DNA from: CANJQH01 sp031368515
GTDB taxonomy: Bacteria > Chloroflexota > Anaerolineae > J036 > Brachytrichaceae
DNA: 64,000 nt
Direction of reading: 5' to 3'
NCBI GenBank assembly: GCA_031368515.1
Contig: JANMNW010000674.1
Span: 1 to 64,000, forward strand
The first letter of the stretch is position 1. The number at the start of each line of letters is the position of its first letter. A program made the position numbers and the translations under genes. Under the pieces are notes generated by a model. That model saw only the letters and a program-made list of their open reading frames with translations, was not told the DNA's origin and ran no database searches. Below, piece after piece: positions 28,941 to 38,500 of this stretch.

Positions 28941-29977
28941 ATACAGTCTCTTTACGCACACTGCCCAAAACGACACTGGCGGTCTATCCGATCTGCCTCG
29001 GCAGCGCTTTTTTTGGCGCAGTCATCAACAAGGCTGAGTCGTTTGCACTGATGGATGCCTATGTGGCAGCCGGCGGCAACTTCATCGACACAGCCAAAGT
29101 GTATTCCGATTGGATTCCCGGCGAGCGCAGCCGCAGCGAGAAGCTGATCGGCGAATGGATGACCGCGCGCGGCAACCGCAATGCCATCGTGCTGGCGACC
29201 AAGGGCGCGCATCCGCCGCTCACAACAATGATGCCGCGCATGTCGGCGCAGGACATCAGCGACGACGTGCACGCCAGCCTGAGCCACCTGCGCGCGCATA
29301 CGATCGATCTTTATTGGCTGCATCGCGACGACCCGGCCACTCCGGTCAACGCCATCATCGACGCGCTGAACACCCATGTGCGCGCCGGCAAGCTGCGTTA
29401 TCTGGGCTGCTCAAACTGGCGCGTGGCGCGCATTCGGGAAGCCAACGCCTACGCGGCGGCCAGCGGCCAGGCGGGATTTGTCGCCAGCCAACCGATGTGG
29501 AGCGCGGCCATCGTTGACCCGGCCGGCGTCGCCGATAAGACGATGGCCATCATGGATGGCGAGACGCATGCGTTTCATCGCGACACTCAGCTGGCATGCG
29601 TGCCGTTCTCGTCGCAAGCCGGCGGCTTGTTTACGAAGCTCGGTCAGCCGTCGAGCGCAAAGTTGGCGCGCACGTTCCGAGGCGGGCCACGCGCCATAGC
29701 GCGCACGGCTTATATCGCGTTGCGCGCCATGCTGGCCGGCAACCGGCCCATGTATCCGGTTCAGCCCAATCAACGGCGCCGCGCAGCCTTGCTGCAAGTG
29801 GCGCAGGCGCGCGGGCTGACGCTGACGCAGGTGGTGCTGGGCTATCTCATCGCCCAACCCTTCCCTACCATCCCCATTGTGGGCTGCCGCACACAGGGTC
29901 AATTGCAGAACAGCCTGACGGCCATCGGCGCGCAGTTGTCCGCTGCCGATCTCGCTGTCATCGACGCGGCGAACTAA
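28937..29977 (+). CDS. Aldo/keto reductase
   Basis: 346 residues. The ATG overlaps the TGA of the secreted nuclease (ATGA), an odd pairing of an exported protein with a cytosolic oxidoreductase. The catalytic tetrad is visible: Asp in NFIDTAKVYSDW together with its Tyr, Lys in LATKGAH, His in LYWLHRDDP. C-terminal NADPH-binding features include PIVGCRT. It reduces an aldehyde or ketone of unknown identity. Confidence 0.9.
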   Translation: MNTVSLRTLPKTTLAVYPICLGSAFFGAVINKAESFALMDAYVAAGGNFIDTAKVYSDWIPGERSRSEKLIGEWMTARGNRNAIVLATKGAHPPLTTMMPRMSAQDISDDVHASLSHLRAHTIDLYWLHRDDPATPVNAIIDALNTHVRAGKLRYLGCSNWRVARIREANAYAAASGQAGFVASQPMWSAAIVDPAGVADKTMAIMDGETHAFHRDTQLACVPFSSQAGGLFTKLGQPSSAKLARTFRGGPRAIARTAYIALRAMLAGNRPMYPVQPNQRRRAALLQVAQARGLTLTQVVLGYLIAQPFPTIPIVGCRTQGQLQNSLTAIGAQLSAADLAVIDAAN

Positions 29978-29985
29978 CGCGCCGA

Positions 29986-31857
29986 CTAGACCGCCACCAC
30001 GCGCAATTCGATATCGGCCAGCGTCACGGCATCGCCTGGCTGCAGCGCAACCCGGGCATGCGCCGCCAGCCGCTCGCCATTCTTGCGTGTGCCATTCGAC
30101 GAATTCAGATCGGTCACATGCAAGCCACCGGCCATGTCAAAGCGCGCGTGCGCGGCCGACAGAAAAGCGCTCGGCAACGTCACCGCATGCGCGCCGCACG
30201 GCGCGCGGCCGAGCACCAAGCCGTCGGCGCTGGCCGGAACCACGATGTCGCGGCCGGCTTGCGCACCGCTGGACACGCGCAGGCGCAGCCCGCCGCTTGC
30301 CACCTCGCCCGGCGCGGCAGCATTGATGAGATGCGTGCCTGACGCGCTGTGACCAAACTCAGCGGCCGGCGGCGCGACCACCGCGCGTACCAGCGTTTGC
30401 GCGTCGCCGCCGACTCGCGCGTGCCGCACACCAAATGCCGCATCTGCCGCAAGCGCATTGTGTGGCCTGGGCGGCGCATATGAGCGGCGCGCGCGAAGGG
30501 CAATGGCCGCGCCGCCAAGCAGCGTGACGACGGTCGTGGCAAGTCCGGCCACACCCGCAAGCGAGATCGAAACGCTGGGCGCCGGCGCAGCCTCGGCGCC
30601 AAGACCCGCCTGCGCCAGCGCGTGCGCAGCTGCAGTATCGGCGACGGCCAGCAACACTACGCGCTCGCCATACAACCGCATGTCTTGCACGCTGCCGTAG
30701 GCCCTGATCTTCAACGCTGTCGGCACGTTCGGGTCGAGCATGGCGGTGTCCAGCGTCAAGCTGAACGGCGGGCGCGCGGCCACTTCGGTGCGCGCGCCCA
30801 GCGTGTACTCTACGCGCTCGATATGCCGCCCCAGCACGCGCGGCGTCAAGCGAATTTGCTGCTCCATGGGCAGTGCCTGCGGGGCGACGGGTGCGCCTGC
30901 CGCCGCCAACTCCGGCCAATCGACAATCGGCGCAGCCGGCATGGGCACGAACGTCTGCGCAGCCTGCAGCGTGTCCATGCCCGCCCGCACGCGCACCACC
31001 GCCATGCGTTGGGTCAACGCCGGCGCCGCCCATGCGTCAAACCGCAGGCGGTAGCGCGCCCTCTGCCGCCAGGCGATCTGTGCGAAGGCGTGAGCGATGG
31101 CGTTCTTTGCGCCGGCGGCAATGTGCAGGCCACCGCTCGCCTGAGCCAGCCGATTGAGCGCGCGATGGTCCGCCGCGCCCACGCCAATGCTGATGATCGG
31201 CACGCCGTGAGCGCGTGCCAATGCAACGGCCTCGTCCAATGCGCACGCCGGTCCCAGCGCACTTCTTGCTGGCGCATCGCGGCCATCGCCAATTGCAATG
31301 ATTACGCGCGCAATCTGCTTGCGCGAAGCCGACTTTTCGACTTCATCGCACAGCGCGTCGTAGAAGCGCGCGCGTGGGTCCGGGAGCAGCGCCTGAATAG
31401 CAGCGCGCGCTGATGCCGCGTCATTTTCAATCAGCGGTGACGCTGAGGGTGCATCGACTGACGCGCCCGCAACACGCCACAGCAAGGCGTCGCCCGGATC
31501 AATCGCGTCCAATGCCCTTGACGCGGCGTCGTTGAGCGCGCGCATCGAGCGCATCGGAACGCCAGGGTCAACGAGCACCGTCACATGCATGCGCACCGCC
31601 GGGTCGGCAAGCTTGCGCAGGCTCAACACGCGAGCGGGCGCGCCGGCGCTTTCGACGGTCACATCACCCGCCTGCACGTCATCAATCGGATCGCCGCGCC
31701 GATTGCGCAGCACCAGTTCGCACGACACCTCTGGATAGGCCGCGGCATCACACTTCTCCAGAACGGCTATGGCGGAATCCAACGCGCGCGCAGGATTTGG
31801 CCTTTGCAGCGCACCGCACCCGAACGCGCACAAAAGCGCGGCCATCAGCAGGCGCAT
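29986..31857 (-). CDS. VWA-transmembrane-FHA protein of the type VII locus
   Basis: 623 residues. An N-terminal export signal (MRLLMAALLCAFGCGAL) precedes a von Willebrand A domain at about 90-290. Its metal site is degenerate: VLVDPGVPM replaces D-x-S-x-S. A beta-rich spacer follows, then one membrane segment (AGLATTVVTLLGGAAIAL, about 440-460) and a C-terminal FHA domain (VLGRAPCGAHAVTL, SAAHARF, NSSNGTRKNGE). The predicted topology places VWA outside and the phospho-Thr-binding FHA inside. It starts one base after the FHA-pseudokinase gene, so it closes the WXG100 operon. It is probably a structural or signalling part of the secretion machine. Confidence 0.85.
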   Translation of the reverse strand: MRLLMAALLCAFGCGALQRPNPARALDSAIAVLEKCDAAAYPEVSCELVLRNRRGDPIDDVQAGDVTVESAGAPARVLSLRKLADPAVRMHVTVLVDPGVPMRSMRALNDAASRALDAIDPGDALLWRVAGASVDAPSASPLIENDAASARAAIQALLPDPRARFYDALCDEVEKSASRKQIARVIIAIGDGRDAPARSALGPACALDEAVALARAHGVPIISIGVGAADHRALNRLAQASGGLHIAAGAKNAIAHAFAQIAWRQRARYRLRFDAWAAPALTQRMAVVRVRAGMDTLQAAQTFVPMPAAPIVDWPELAAAGAPVAPQALPMEQQIRLTPRVLGRHIERVEYTLGARTEVAARPPFSLTLDTAMLDPNVPTALKIRAYGSVQDMRLYGERVVLLAVADTAAAHALAQAGLGAEAAPAPSVSISLAGVAGLATTVVTLLGGAAIALRARRSYAPPRPHNALAADAAFGVRHARVGGDAQTLVRAVVAPPAAEFGHSASGTHLINAAAPGEVASGGLRLRVSSGAQAGRDIVVPASADGLVLGRAPCGAHAVTLPSAFLSAAHARFDMAGGLHVTDLNSSNGTRKNGERLAAHARVALQPGDAVTLADIELRVVAV

Positions 31858-31858
31858 G

Positions 31859-33412
31859 TCAGATCACCACCCGCAAGGCCGTCGATCCCAGCACCAGCTC
31901 GTCGCCAATATCCACCACACACGGCCCATCGATGCGTTGACCGCGCACCAGCACTCCATTGGCCGCGCGCGGCATCGGCCGCACGTGCCAGGCGTTGTCG
32001 GAAAAATGGAGCTCCGCATGCCAGCGCGAGATTTCGCGGTCGGCCGGGTTGAGCATGTCGCGGCCCAGCAGCATGGGCGAGCCCGTCACTGGCACGATGC
32101 GGCGCGCAGCAGCCACATGCAGCCGTATCGGCCGCAGCGCGTGTGGGGGCTTGTCCGCATCATGCGCTTGCGCGGCCAATCCATCCGCGCCCCGGACATC
32201 CGCGATGAGGCGCGCAAGTTCGCGCGCGCTGATCATGCGCCTGCGCGCATCCATGCCCAGCGCAAGATGAATTGCCGCCCGCAGCTCGCGCGGCAGCGCC
32301 AGCCCGGCATCATCAAGAGCAACAGATTGGCCAGGCGCCGACCTCATTTGCGCATCATCGCATCCAAGCAACTGGCAGGCCAGGCTGGCGAATGCGCGCA
32401 TGTCCGACGCCGCGCCGCCGCCGTCATCTGCCCGGGCCGCCGCGCCCGTTCGCGCCGCAAACAGCCGGGCCAGGCCCGCGTTGGCCAGTTGAATGTGATT
32501 GTCGGCGCCGATCAACACGTCGCCGGCTGTCAGCGCGCCATGCGCAAGCCCGGCGTCATGCAGCGCTGCCAACGCTTCCGATAGCTCATGCATGAGCCGC
32601 AAGGCTTCATGTTGCGGCGCCCGCTCGCGCATGCGGCCGGCCAGCGAGCCACCATGCGCAAAGGCTTCGATCAGATAAGGCGGTTCATGCGCGTCATCAC
32701 CGCCATAGATCGGCGCCACAAGCGCATGCTTGAACGCCATCCCGGCGCGCAGATGCCGGGCAAAGCTGGCGCGCAACCCGTCCGGATCGCGGCGCAACAG
32801 CGTGTCGTTTAGAAATTTCACCGCAACCGCGCATCCCTCGCCCTCAGCGCAGCGCGCATCAGGCAGCCGCCCCGTCCGTAGCGCCGCCCGCCGCACCACG
32901 AAATGCTGGCCGACATGCACCACCTCGTCCAAATCGCACTGGCTGAGCCGAATCGGCTGTGAGCCCGCGCACGCAGCAGGCACGGCAGCGGCGCAATCGT
33001 TCGGCACAGCGCGTGGAATGGGCCACTCGCACCCAGCGCCAAGCACGGCATACACCGAACGCCCAATTTGGAATTGATCACCCGGCGCCAGCAATTCGTC
33101 GAAGACACGCCGGCCGTCGATCCAGGTGCCGTTGGCGCTGCCCAGATCGCGCAAGCGCAGTTCCGTCGCCGCGCGTTGCACCATCGCATGCTCGCGCGAC
33201 GCATCCGGATCGGCGATGCGCGCCGGGCAGTGCGCCCCGCGGCCAATCAACAGCGCCTCGTCGCCAATCCGGTAAAACGCGCCGTCGTTGGCGCCGGCCA
33301 CACAAGCCAGCATCAAGCTCGGCTGGCGGCGGCGCTGCCGGCGGCGCAACAGCACCACCACGACCAACATAAGCAAAAGCGCCATGCACGGCGCGGCCCA
33401 AAACATCCACAT
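31859..33412 (-). CDS. Membrane FHA-pseudokinase-FHA protein
   Basis: 517 residues from ATG 33412, six bases after GGGGAG; earlier ATG codons lie inside or upstream of that site. One N-terminal membrane helix (MALLLMLVVVVLLRRR), FHA-1 (LIGRGAHCPARI, REHAMV, SANGTWIDG), a kinase-like domain, and FHA-2 (LLGRDMLNP, ISRWHAEL). The kinase domain keeps the Lys strand (AVAVKFLND), but HRD-K-N reads HGALTAGDV and DFG reads ANAG, so it cannot be an active kinase. EssB/YukC of type VIIb systems is also a single-pass pseudokinase-fold protein, so this may be a functional counterpart with added FHA domains. Confidence 0.88.
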   Translation of the reverse strand: MWMFWAAPCMALLLMLVVVVLLRRRQRRRQPSLMLACVAGANDGAFYRIGDEALLIGRGAHCPARIADPDASREHAMVQRAATELRLRDLGSANGTWIDGRRVFDELLAPGDQFQIGRSVYAVLGAGCEWPIPRAVPNDCAAAVPAACAGSQPIRLSQCDLDEVVHVGQHFVVRRAALRTGRLPDARCAEGEGCAVAVKFLNDTLLRRDPDGLRASFARHLRAGMAFKHALVAPIYGGDDAHEPPYLIEAFAHGGSLAGRMRERAPQHEALRLMHELSEALAALHDAGLAHGALTAGDVLIGADNHIQLANAGLARLFAARTGAAARADDGGGAASDMRAFASLACQLLGCDDAQMRSAPGQSVALDDAGLALPRELRAAIHLALGMDARRRMISARELARLIADVRGADGLAAQAHDADKPPHALRPIRLHVAAARRIVPVTGSPMLLGRDMLNPADREISRWHAELHFSDNAWHVRPMPRAANGVLVRGQRIDGPCVVDIGDELVLGSTALRVVI

Positions 33413-33434
33413 TGGCATCTCCCCACCGCTGCGC

Positions 33435-33749
33435 TCAGGCCCCGCCCCGCCGCAAGCGGTCTTCGATTTCCCGGCGCGCGCGCTCCTCGGCTTCCTGCAC
33501 AATGTGGGCCGTATCTCGCAAAATTCCAGCAATGCGCGAAAGCATGCCTGGCAGCTGCGCAGAACGCGCGGCGCACGACTGCGCCTGCGCGCTGAATTCG
33601 TCGGAAGCGATGCCGTCCCAGGCCTCGAGTGCCTGTTGCGTGGCCTGCCCCGCCTGAGTCAGCACGTCGGTTTCGCCCGCTGCGCCTCGCTCAAACTCGC
33701 GGGCCACGGCGCGCATCTCGTCATAGTCGATTCCCAAAATAAAGGACAT
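33435..33749 (-). CDS. WXG100-family protein 1
   Basis: 104 residues from ATG 33749 with GGAG six bases upstream. Two-helix hairpin protein with WDG at the turn, N-terminal IDYDEM, a Cys 15 residues after the Trp (SCAAR), and C-terminal EERARREIEDRL. WXG100 proteins are small dimeric substrates or co-substrates of type VII secretion. It lies 22 bases before the FHA-pseudokinase gene. The actinobacterial Y-x-x-x-D/E export signal is absent. Confidence 0.87.
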   Translation of the reverse strand: MSFILGIDYDEMRAVAREFERGAAGETDVLTQAGQATQQALEAWDGIASDEFSAQAQSCAARSAQLPGMLSRIAGILRDTAHIVQEAEERARREIEDRLRRGGA

Positions 33750-33773
33750 CTTTCGCTCCAACAGCCGGCGGGG

Positions 33774-34082
33774 TCACCCATCGGCCGAAATCGTGTGCGC
33801 AATCTCGGCGCGCGCCAGCGCCTCATGCTCTTCGACGATGCGCGCGGTTTCGCGCACATCGGTTGCCAGTTCGTCAAGCAGCGCCAGCGCGCGGCGCATG
33901 CGCGTGCGGCAGCTGAGGAGCTGCGCCATGAACTCCTGTTCCGCCACGCCATCCCAGCCTTCAAGCAATTGCCGGTTGCGCGCATCGGCCCGGGCGAGGC
34001 AGCGCTTGATCACGCCGCCCTGCGCATCGAATGCTTGAGCCGTCGCCCGCAGCGCGTCGTATGGCGCCCGTATCGAGCTCAT
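33774..34082 (-). CDS. WXG100-family protein 2
   Basis: 102 residues. The ATG overlaps the stop of the preceding paralogue (ATGA). WDG lies at the helix turn, N-terminal region APYDALRATAQAF, Cys at Trp+15 (SCRTR), and C-terminal EALARAEIAHTI. It shares this pattern with the three paralogues beside it, suggesting that pairs form heterodimers as EsxA/EsxB do. Confidence 0.87.
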   Translation of the reverse strand: MSSIRAPYDALRATAQAFDAQGGVIKRCLARADARNRQLLEGWDGVAEQEFMAQLLSCRTRMRRALALLDELATDVRETARIVEEHEALARAEIAHTISADG

Positions 34083-34402
34083 GCTTCGCCTCCGGCAGTG
34101 TCATTGACCACGGCTGTCTCAATGGCGTCGCGCGCGCGCTGCTCCGCCAGGCGAATGGTGCGCGCCGTGATGTGCAGCGCAGTGCTGATCTGGTCAAGCA
34201 CGAGCGGCACATGGCTCATGTCGCGCAGGCAGGCGGCGTAAGCCGGGTCAAATGCCGCGCGCGCCTTGCCCAGCCACAGCGGCGTCAGCTCGCCCACCGC
34301 TCGCTCAATGGCATGTATTGCCGCACGGGCTTCCTCTGCGCAACCGCCGATATCGAGCGCCACCGCCGTCATTTCGTCATAATTCAGGCGAATCTGGCCC
34401 AT
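34079..34402 (-). CDS. WXG100-family protein 3
   Basis: 107 residues. AAGGAAGG precedes the ATG. WLG lies at the turn, N-terminal IRLNYDEMTAVAL, Cys at Trp+15 (AACLRD), and C-terminal EQRARDAIETAV. It is the most divergent of the four at the turn (Leu in WLG, Lys after it). Confidence 0.85.
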   Translation of the reverse strand: MGQIRLNYDEMTAVALDIGGCAEEARAAIHAIERAVGELTPLWLGKARAAFDPAYAACLRDMSHVPLVLDQISTALHITARTIRLAEQRARDAIETAVVNDTAGGEA

Positions 34403-34420
34403 CGAATCCTTCCTTGATCA

Positions 34421-34447
34421 ATGCGCGGCGCGGGTTGCCCCGCGCAT
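34421..34447 (-). terminator. Stem-loop between WXG100 genes 4 and 3 (possible attenuator)
   Basis: An 8-bp perfect stem (ATGCGCGG with CCGCGCAT) and 11-base loop lie in the only sizeable gap (93 bases) of the WXG100 operon. There is no T run, so it may stabilise the first message or reduce read-through rather than terminate fully. It would make paralogue 4 the most abundant product. Confidence 0.35.
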
Positions 34448-34495
34448 CGAGCACCGTTCTAACAACTTGAAAAAATGAATTTGAGGGTTCGAACG

Positions 34496-34807
34496 CTAAT
34501 TCGTGTCGTCCACGATCGCGCTGCCGATCTGCGCCCGCGCTTCTTCTTCAGCGCGCTGCACGAGGTCGGACGCTGTTTTGATGGCGGTGGAAATTTCGCT
34601 CATCATCAGCGGCGTGTGCTGCAGGCGCGCCATGCACGAATCGATCTGGGCGAGGAACTCGGTGTCCGCCACGCCCTCCCAACCCGCGCTCAGCTTGTCC
34701 GACTCGCCTTTCACGCGCTTAACCAGCTCGTCCGCCTGCTGCGACATCTGCATAAAGGTGTTCGAGCTCGCCGCCATCTCTTCATAGTTCATCTTGATTT
34801 GGCTCAT
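34496..34807 (-). CDS. WXG100-family protein 4 (first gene of operon)
   Basis: 103 residues, AAAGGAG eight to nine bases before the ATG. WEG at the turn, N-terminal IKMNYEEMAASSNTF, Cys at Trp+15 (DSCMAR), and C-terminal EEEARAQIGSAIV. It is the promoter-proximal gene of the six-gene unit WXG100 x4, pseudokinase, VWA-FHA, and is closest to classical EsxA-type proteins. Confidence 0.9.
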   Translation of the reverse strand: MSQIKMNYEEMAASSNTFMQMSQQADELVKRVKGESDKLSAGWEGVADTEFLAQIDSCMARLQHTPLMMSEISTAIKTASDLVQRAEEEARAQIGSAIVDDTN

Positions 34808-34853
34808 GTCTGATTACTCCTTTGCGCCGGAGAGTGTTTGTCCGATCGCGCAG

Positions 34854-34913
34854 TTAGCATGACACAAATCCGATGCGATGAAGCTGACAGTTCCTGACAG
34901 TTCTGTCAGGTTC
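34854..34913 (-). promoter_or_regulatory. Promoter and repeat operator of the WXG100 operon
   Basis: A 36-bp element at 34878-34913 contains two direct CTGACAGTT copies ten bases apart and a third related copy, the last two also forming CTGACAG-TT-CTGTCAG. It matches the element at 39953-39988 at 35 of 36 positions. On the minus strand a -10-like TGCTAA (34854-34859) lies 18 bases after it, with TTTGT in between as at the second site. The operator abuts where a -35 would be, as with activators of the SARP/EmbR class. The likely binder is the FHA winged-helix protein encoded between the two sites. Confidence 0.75.
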
Positions 34914-34923
34914 GCACATGCGC

Positions 34924-35550
34924 TCAGGCGAGCTTGAGCATGTAGCCCTTGCCGCGCACAGTCACGATGAGGTCGCCCGCATCAGGGCTGATGCCGCGCA
35001 GCCGCAGCCGCAACCGGCTCAGCACTTGATCGAGCGCGTCGGAATCCATCAGGCCGTCGTAGTTGTGGCCCCATACCGCGCGGGCGCAATCGTGCCGCGC
35101 GCACACTTCACCGCGATGCTCAAACAAGTGCAGCAACAGGGCTTGTTGATCGCTGGACAAGTCGATTTTTTCGGCGTCCCAGAAAAAGCACCAGACTTTG
35201 AAATCGAAGCGCAAATGCGTGACCGGCTGCACAGTCTTGTCTTTGTCCAGATACACAATCAACCCGGTCGGATCGCCCAGGCCGATCTCGTCACCGTGCT
35301 TCAGCTTGTGGGGCGCACGCAACGGCCGGCCGTTGACAAATGTGCCATTCTGGCTTTGGCTGTCGCACAAGACAAAGTAGTGACCATCCCAGGCAATGCG
35401 CGCATGCAGCCGTGATGTCAATGGACGCAGCACCACCATGGCGCAATCGCTCGCCCGGCCCAGCGTGCAGCCGCCGGCAGGCAGCACAATCATCTGCGGT
35501 GTGACTTCGGGAAAATTCGCCCGCAGTGCTTTGGTCGATGTCTTTGTCAT
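34924..35550 (-). CDS. FHA plus winged-helix transcription regulator
   Basis: 208 residues from ATG 35550, seven bases after GGGGAG. The N-terminal FHA domain (about 20-95) has the phospho-Thr-binding features TLGRASDCAM, SRLHARI and SQNGTFVNGR. The C-terminal OmpR/SARP-type winged helix (about 115-207) has LSSDQQALLLHLFEHRGE, DALDQVLSRLRLRLRG and VRGKGYML. It resembles EmbR of mycobacteria in pairing FHA with a winged helix, in reversed order. EmbR is activated by the receptor kinase PknH; a receptor Ser/Thr kinase lies at 40190. It lies 26 bases after the FtsK-like gene in the same operon. Confidence 0.9.
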   Translation of the reverse strand: MTKTSTKALRANFPEVTPQMIVLPAGGCTLGRASDCAMVVLRPLTSRLHARIAWDGHYFVLCDSQSQNGTFVNGRPLRAPHKLKHGDEIGLGDPTGLIVYLDKDKTVQPVTHLRFDFKVWCFFWDAEKIDLSSDQQALLLHLFEHRGEVCARHDCARAVWGHNYDGLMDSDALDQVLSRLRLRLRGISPDAGDLIVTVRGKGYMLKLA

Positions 35551-35576
35551 CGTTTGCTCCCCAGAAACGTTGTGAA

Positions 35577-38500
35577 TCATTGATTTTCCGGCGCTTTTAG
35601 CACAGCTTGCCCAATCGCGCTCAGCCAGTCGCCCCAGCCCCAGCCCTCCTCTTGCGGCACGGCAAATCGCGCGCGCAGCGGTTTGGACTGCCTGCGGCAG
35701 GTGTAGTAGCCGTGCCCGGCCGGCAACGGCTTGTCGCGTTCGCCCACGGGCAAGCGCAATCCAAAACCGACTGATTGCAGGCCGCCCAACACCACCCACG
35801 ACTGCGCGTCCTTGATGCGTTTGAGCCAGCCGTCCAGCGCATCAAGCGCGCGATCAGGCCCGGCCATCAGCACATGAAAAGGCAAGCGTAAGCCGGCGCG
35901 TTCCAACAGGCCATCCAGCCGCTCTTTGGCCACGCGCGGCAATGCGCGGACAAAAGCGTCGGCGTCGTCAATCGCAAGCACCACCGCGGGCAGGCCGCGG
36001 GCTATCGTGGATGCGCTCCATTCCGGCGTCGCCGCGCGCGCGGCATGCTGCATCTCGCCCATGCTTTCCAGCGTGGCGGCAAGCTCATCAAGCAGCGCAG
36101 GAATTTCATCGCCATGCTGCGCACACTGGCGCACGTGCGGCAACCCGGACAGCGCGGCCAAGCCGTCGTCCGCGCCGCTGACATCGCACAGATACACCAT
36201 CAGCTGGTCGGGATCGCGCGCACGCGCCAGCGACAGCAGCATGCTTTGCAGCACGGAGGTTTTTCCGCTTTGCGGCGCGCCGGTGACAAGCACGTGCGGG
36301 CTGGCGCCGATGTCAATCCGCAAAGGTTGTAAGTCCGCGGTCTGCAGCCCAACCGTGGCGACAAGCGGCTCGCCGGCACGTTCGCCGGACACACGCGCAT
36401 GCGGCGCATCAGCCAGAAGCGCGCGCAAAGTCAACTCGGCCGGCATGGTCGCAATCGGCGGCGCGCGCCGCCCGGCGTATTGCGCGCGCAATGCGCCAGC
36501 CGCTTCGGCCAGTTGCGCCGCGCGCTCGGCATCGGTGGCGCCCGGCGCTGGCAGCGCCGCCTGGAATTCCAGCGGGCTCTGCCCCATCCGTTTGATCAGC
36601 CCGCGCCCGGGCGTCGCCGCCGGTTCCAGGCCGCCCGTCCGTCCAACCACTGCGGCATAGTCGGAGCGATCCGCCAGTTGAAACGCAAGCGCGGCCGTGA
36701 TATTGCCGCTCACGCGGCTGCGCACGTCAAGCGGTTTGTTGGCGCTGATCACCACATGCATCCCCAGCGGCGCGCCTTCGCGCACTACAGTGACCAGCGT
36801 ATCTTCGTAGTCCATGCGGGCAAAAGCCGGATAGTTGTCGATGACCAGCAGGATCGCCGGCATGCCAGCCGCGGCGCCCAGATCGGCAAACTTGCGGCCG
36901 GCCAGCGCGTCTTTGCGCAAGGCCAATTCGCGCCGCAGCTGGCGAAACAGCCGCATCAGGCGTTCATCGTCGTCTTCAAACAGCACGGCGCCCACCTGCG
37001 GCAGCGCAGCCAACGCCGTCAGGCTGCGGCTGCCAAAGTCCAGCACGTAGGCATTTAGCTCGTCGGGCGAATGCGCACGCGCCAGCGCTAGCAACAGTGT
37101 TTGCAGCAAGGTTGATTTGCCTGCACCGGCCTGGCCGAACATCATCAGGTGCCCATCGCGGCCCAAATCGATGATTGCCGCATCCTGCCGGCGCTCGCGC
37201 GGGTCGTCCATGCGGCCAATGACTGCGCGCAACCAGCCCGCAGTGTCGCCGGATGCGGCCGCCGATTCAAGCAGCAGCCGTTCGGGCAATGGATCGAGCC
37301 AGATGCGTTCGGCCGCTTGCACGTGTTCGGCGAGCGTTGTCCGGCGCACGTGGTCCATCAGCGCAGCCAACTGGCGCGGCTGTTCGCCGCCTGGCGGGCG
37401 CGGTTGCGTGATCCAGCAGCGCCGTTGCAGATCGGGCGTGCCATCGAGCAGCAGCGGCGCCACGTACCGTTGCGCCGCGTCCGGGTCTTCGTCCGGGTCG
37501 TAGCGCGCTCCGCCATACGCCGATTGAAATCGCTCATAGCGCTCATCGCTGCCCACCAGAAAGTATGCCTCTCCCGCGCGCGCAAGGTGAGCGGCATCGG
37601 GGCGTTTGAGCATTTCCTTGCTGTCACTTTCGTCCTGCACGCGCAGGCACAGCTTGAAGCGGCTGTTCGACCAGATCTGGTCGTCTACAACGCCAGACGG
37701 TTTTTGAGTGGCAAGGATCAGATGCACGCCCAGGCTGCGGCCGATTCGCGCGGCGCTGATCAGCTGCTTCATAAAGTCGGGCTGGTCGCGTTTCAGCTCG
37801 GCAAACTCATCCACGATGATCACCAGACGCGGCATGGCCTTGAAGCGATCGGCGCCGCCTGCCGCATATAGGCGCTGATAGTCGTCGATATAGGTCACGC
37901 TGTGCTGATCAAAGATGCGTTGACGCCGCTTGAGCTCGCTGGCCAGCGCGATAAGCGCGCGGCGCGCGGCGCTGGGCTCAACGAGGTTGGTAATCACGCC
38001 GCTCAAATGCGGCAGGTCGATATCCGGCACGGGCGACACCGTGCGCGCGGCCGAACGCTGGCGCAGAAACGCATTGGCCATGCCGCCGCCTTTGTAGTCA
38101 ATCAACAAAAATGAAATCCACTCCGGGCTGAAGCGCACCGCCAGCGAAGCGATCAGGGTCTGCAACAACTCGCTTTTGCCCGCGCCGGTTGTGCCGGCGA
38201 CCAACCCATGCGCGCCATGGCCGCGATCTCCATCGCGCAAATCCAGCTGCAGCAATCGTCCACCCGCCGCGCGGCCGATCGGCACGACAAGCGAGCCTGC
38301 GTCCAAATGCGCATGCGTGCGCCACAGCCCGGCGACATCCACATCCTCCACGTGGCGGGCATCCCACAGTGAAAGCAGCGTCACGGCCGCAGGAATTTCA
38401 GCGGGTGCGGCGGTGCGGCGCAGCCGGATGGCTGACAGCGAGCGCGCCAACGCCTCGCACTCCAGCCCCGGCAGCGCGTCTACGCTGTCGAGCTGTCGCG

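Noticed and set aside
33435..34807. Phage or toxin-immunity cassette
   Set aside because: No integrase, structural phage genes, LXG toxin or immunity protein nearby; the neighbours are secretion and FHA genes.
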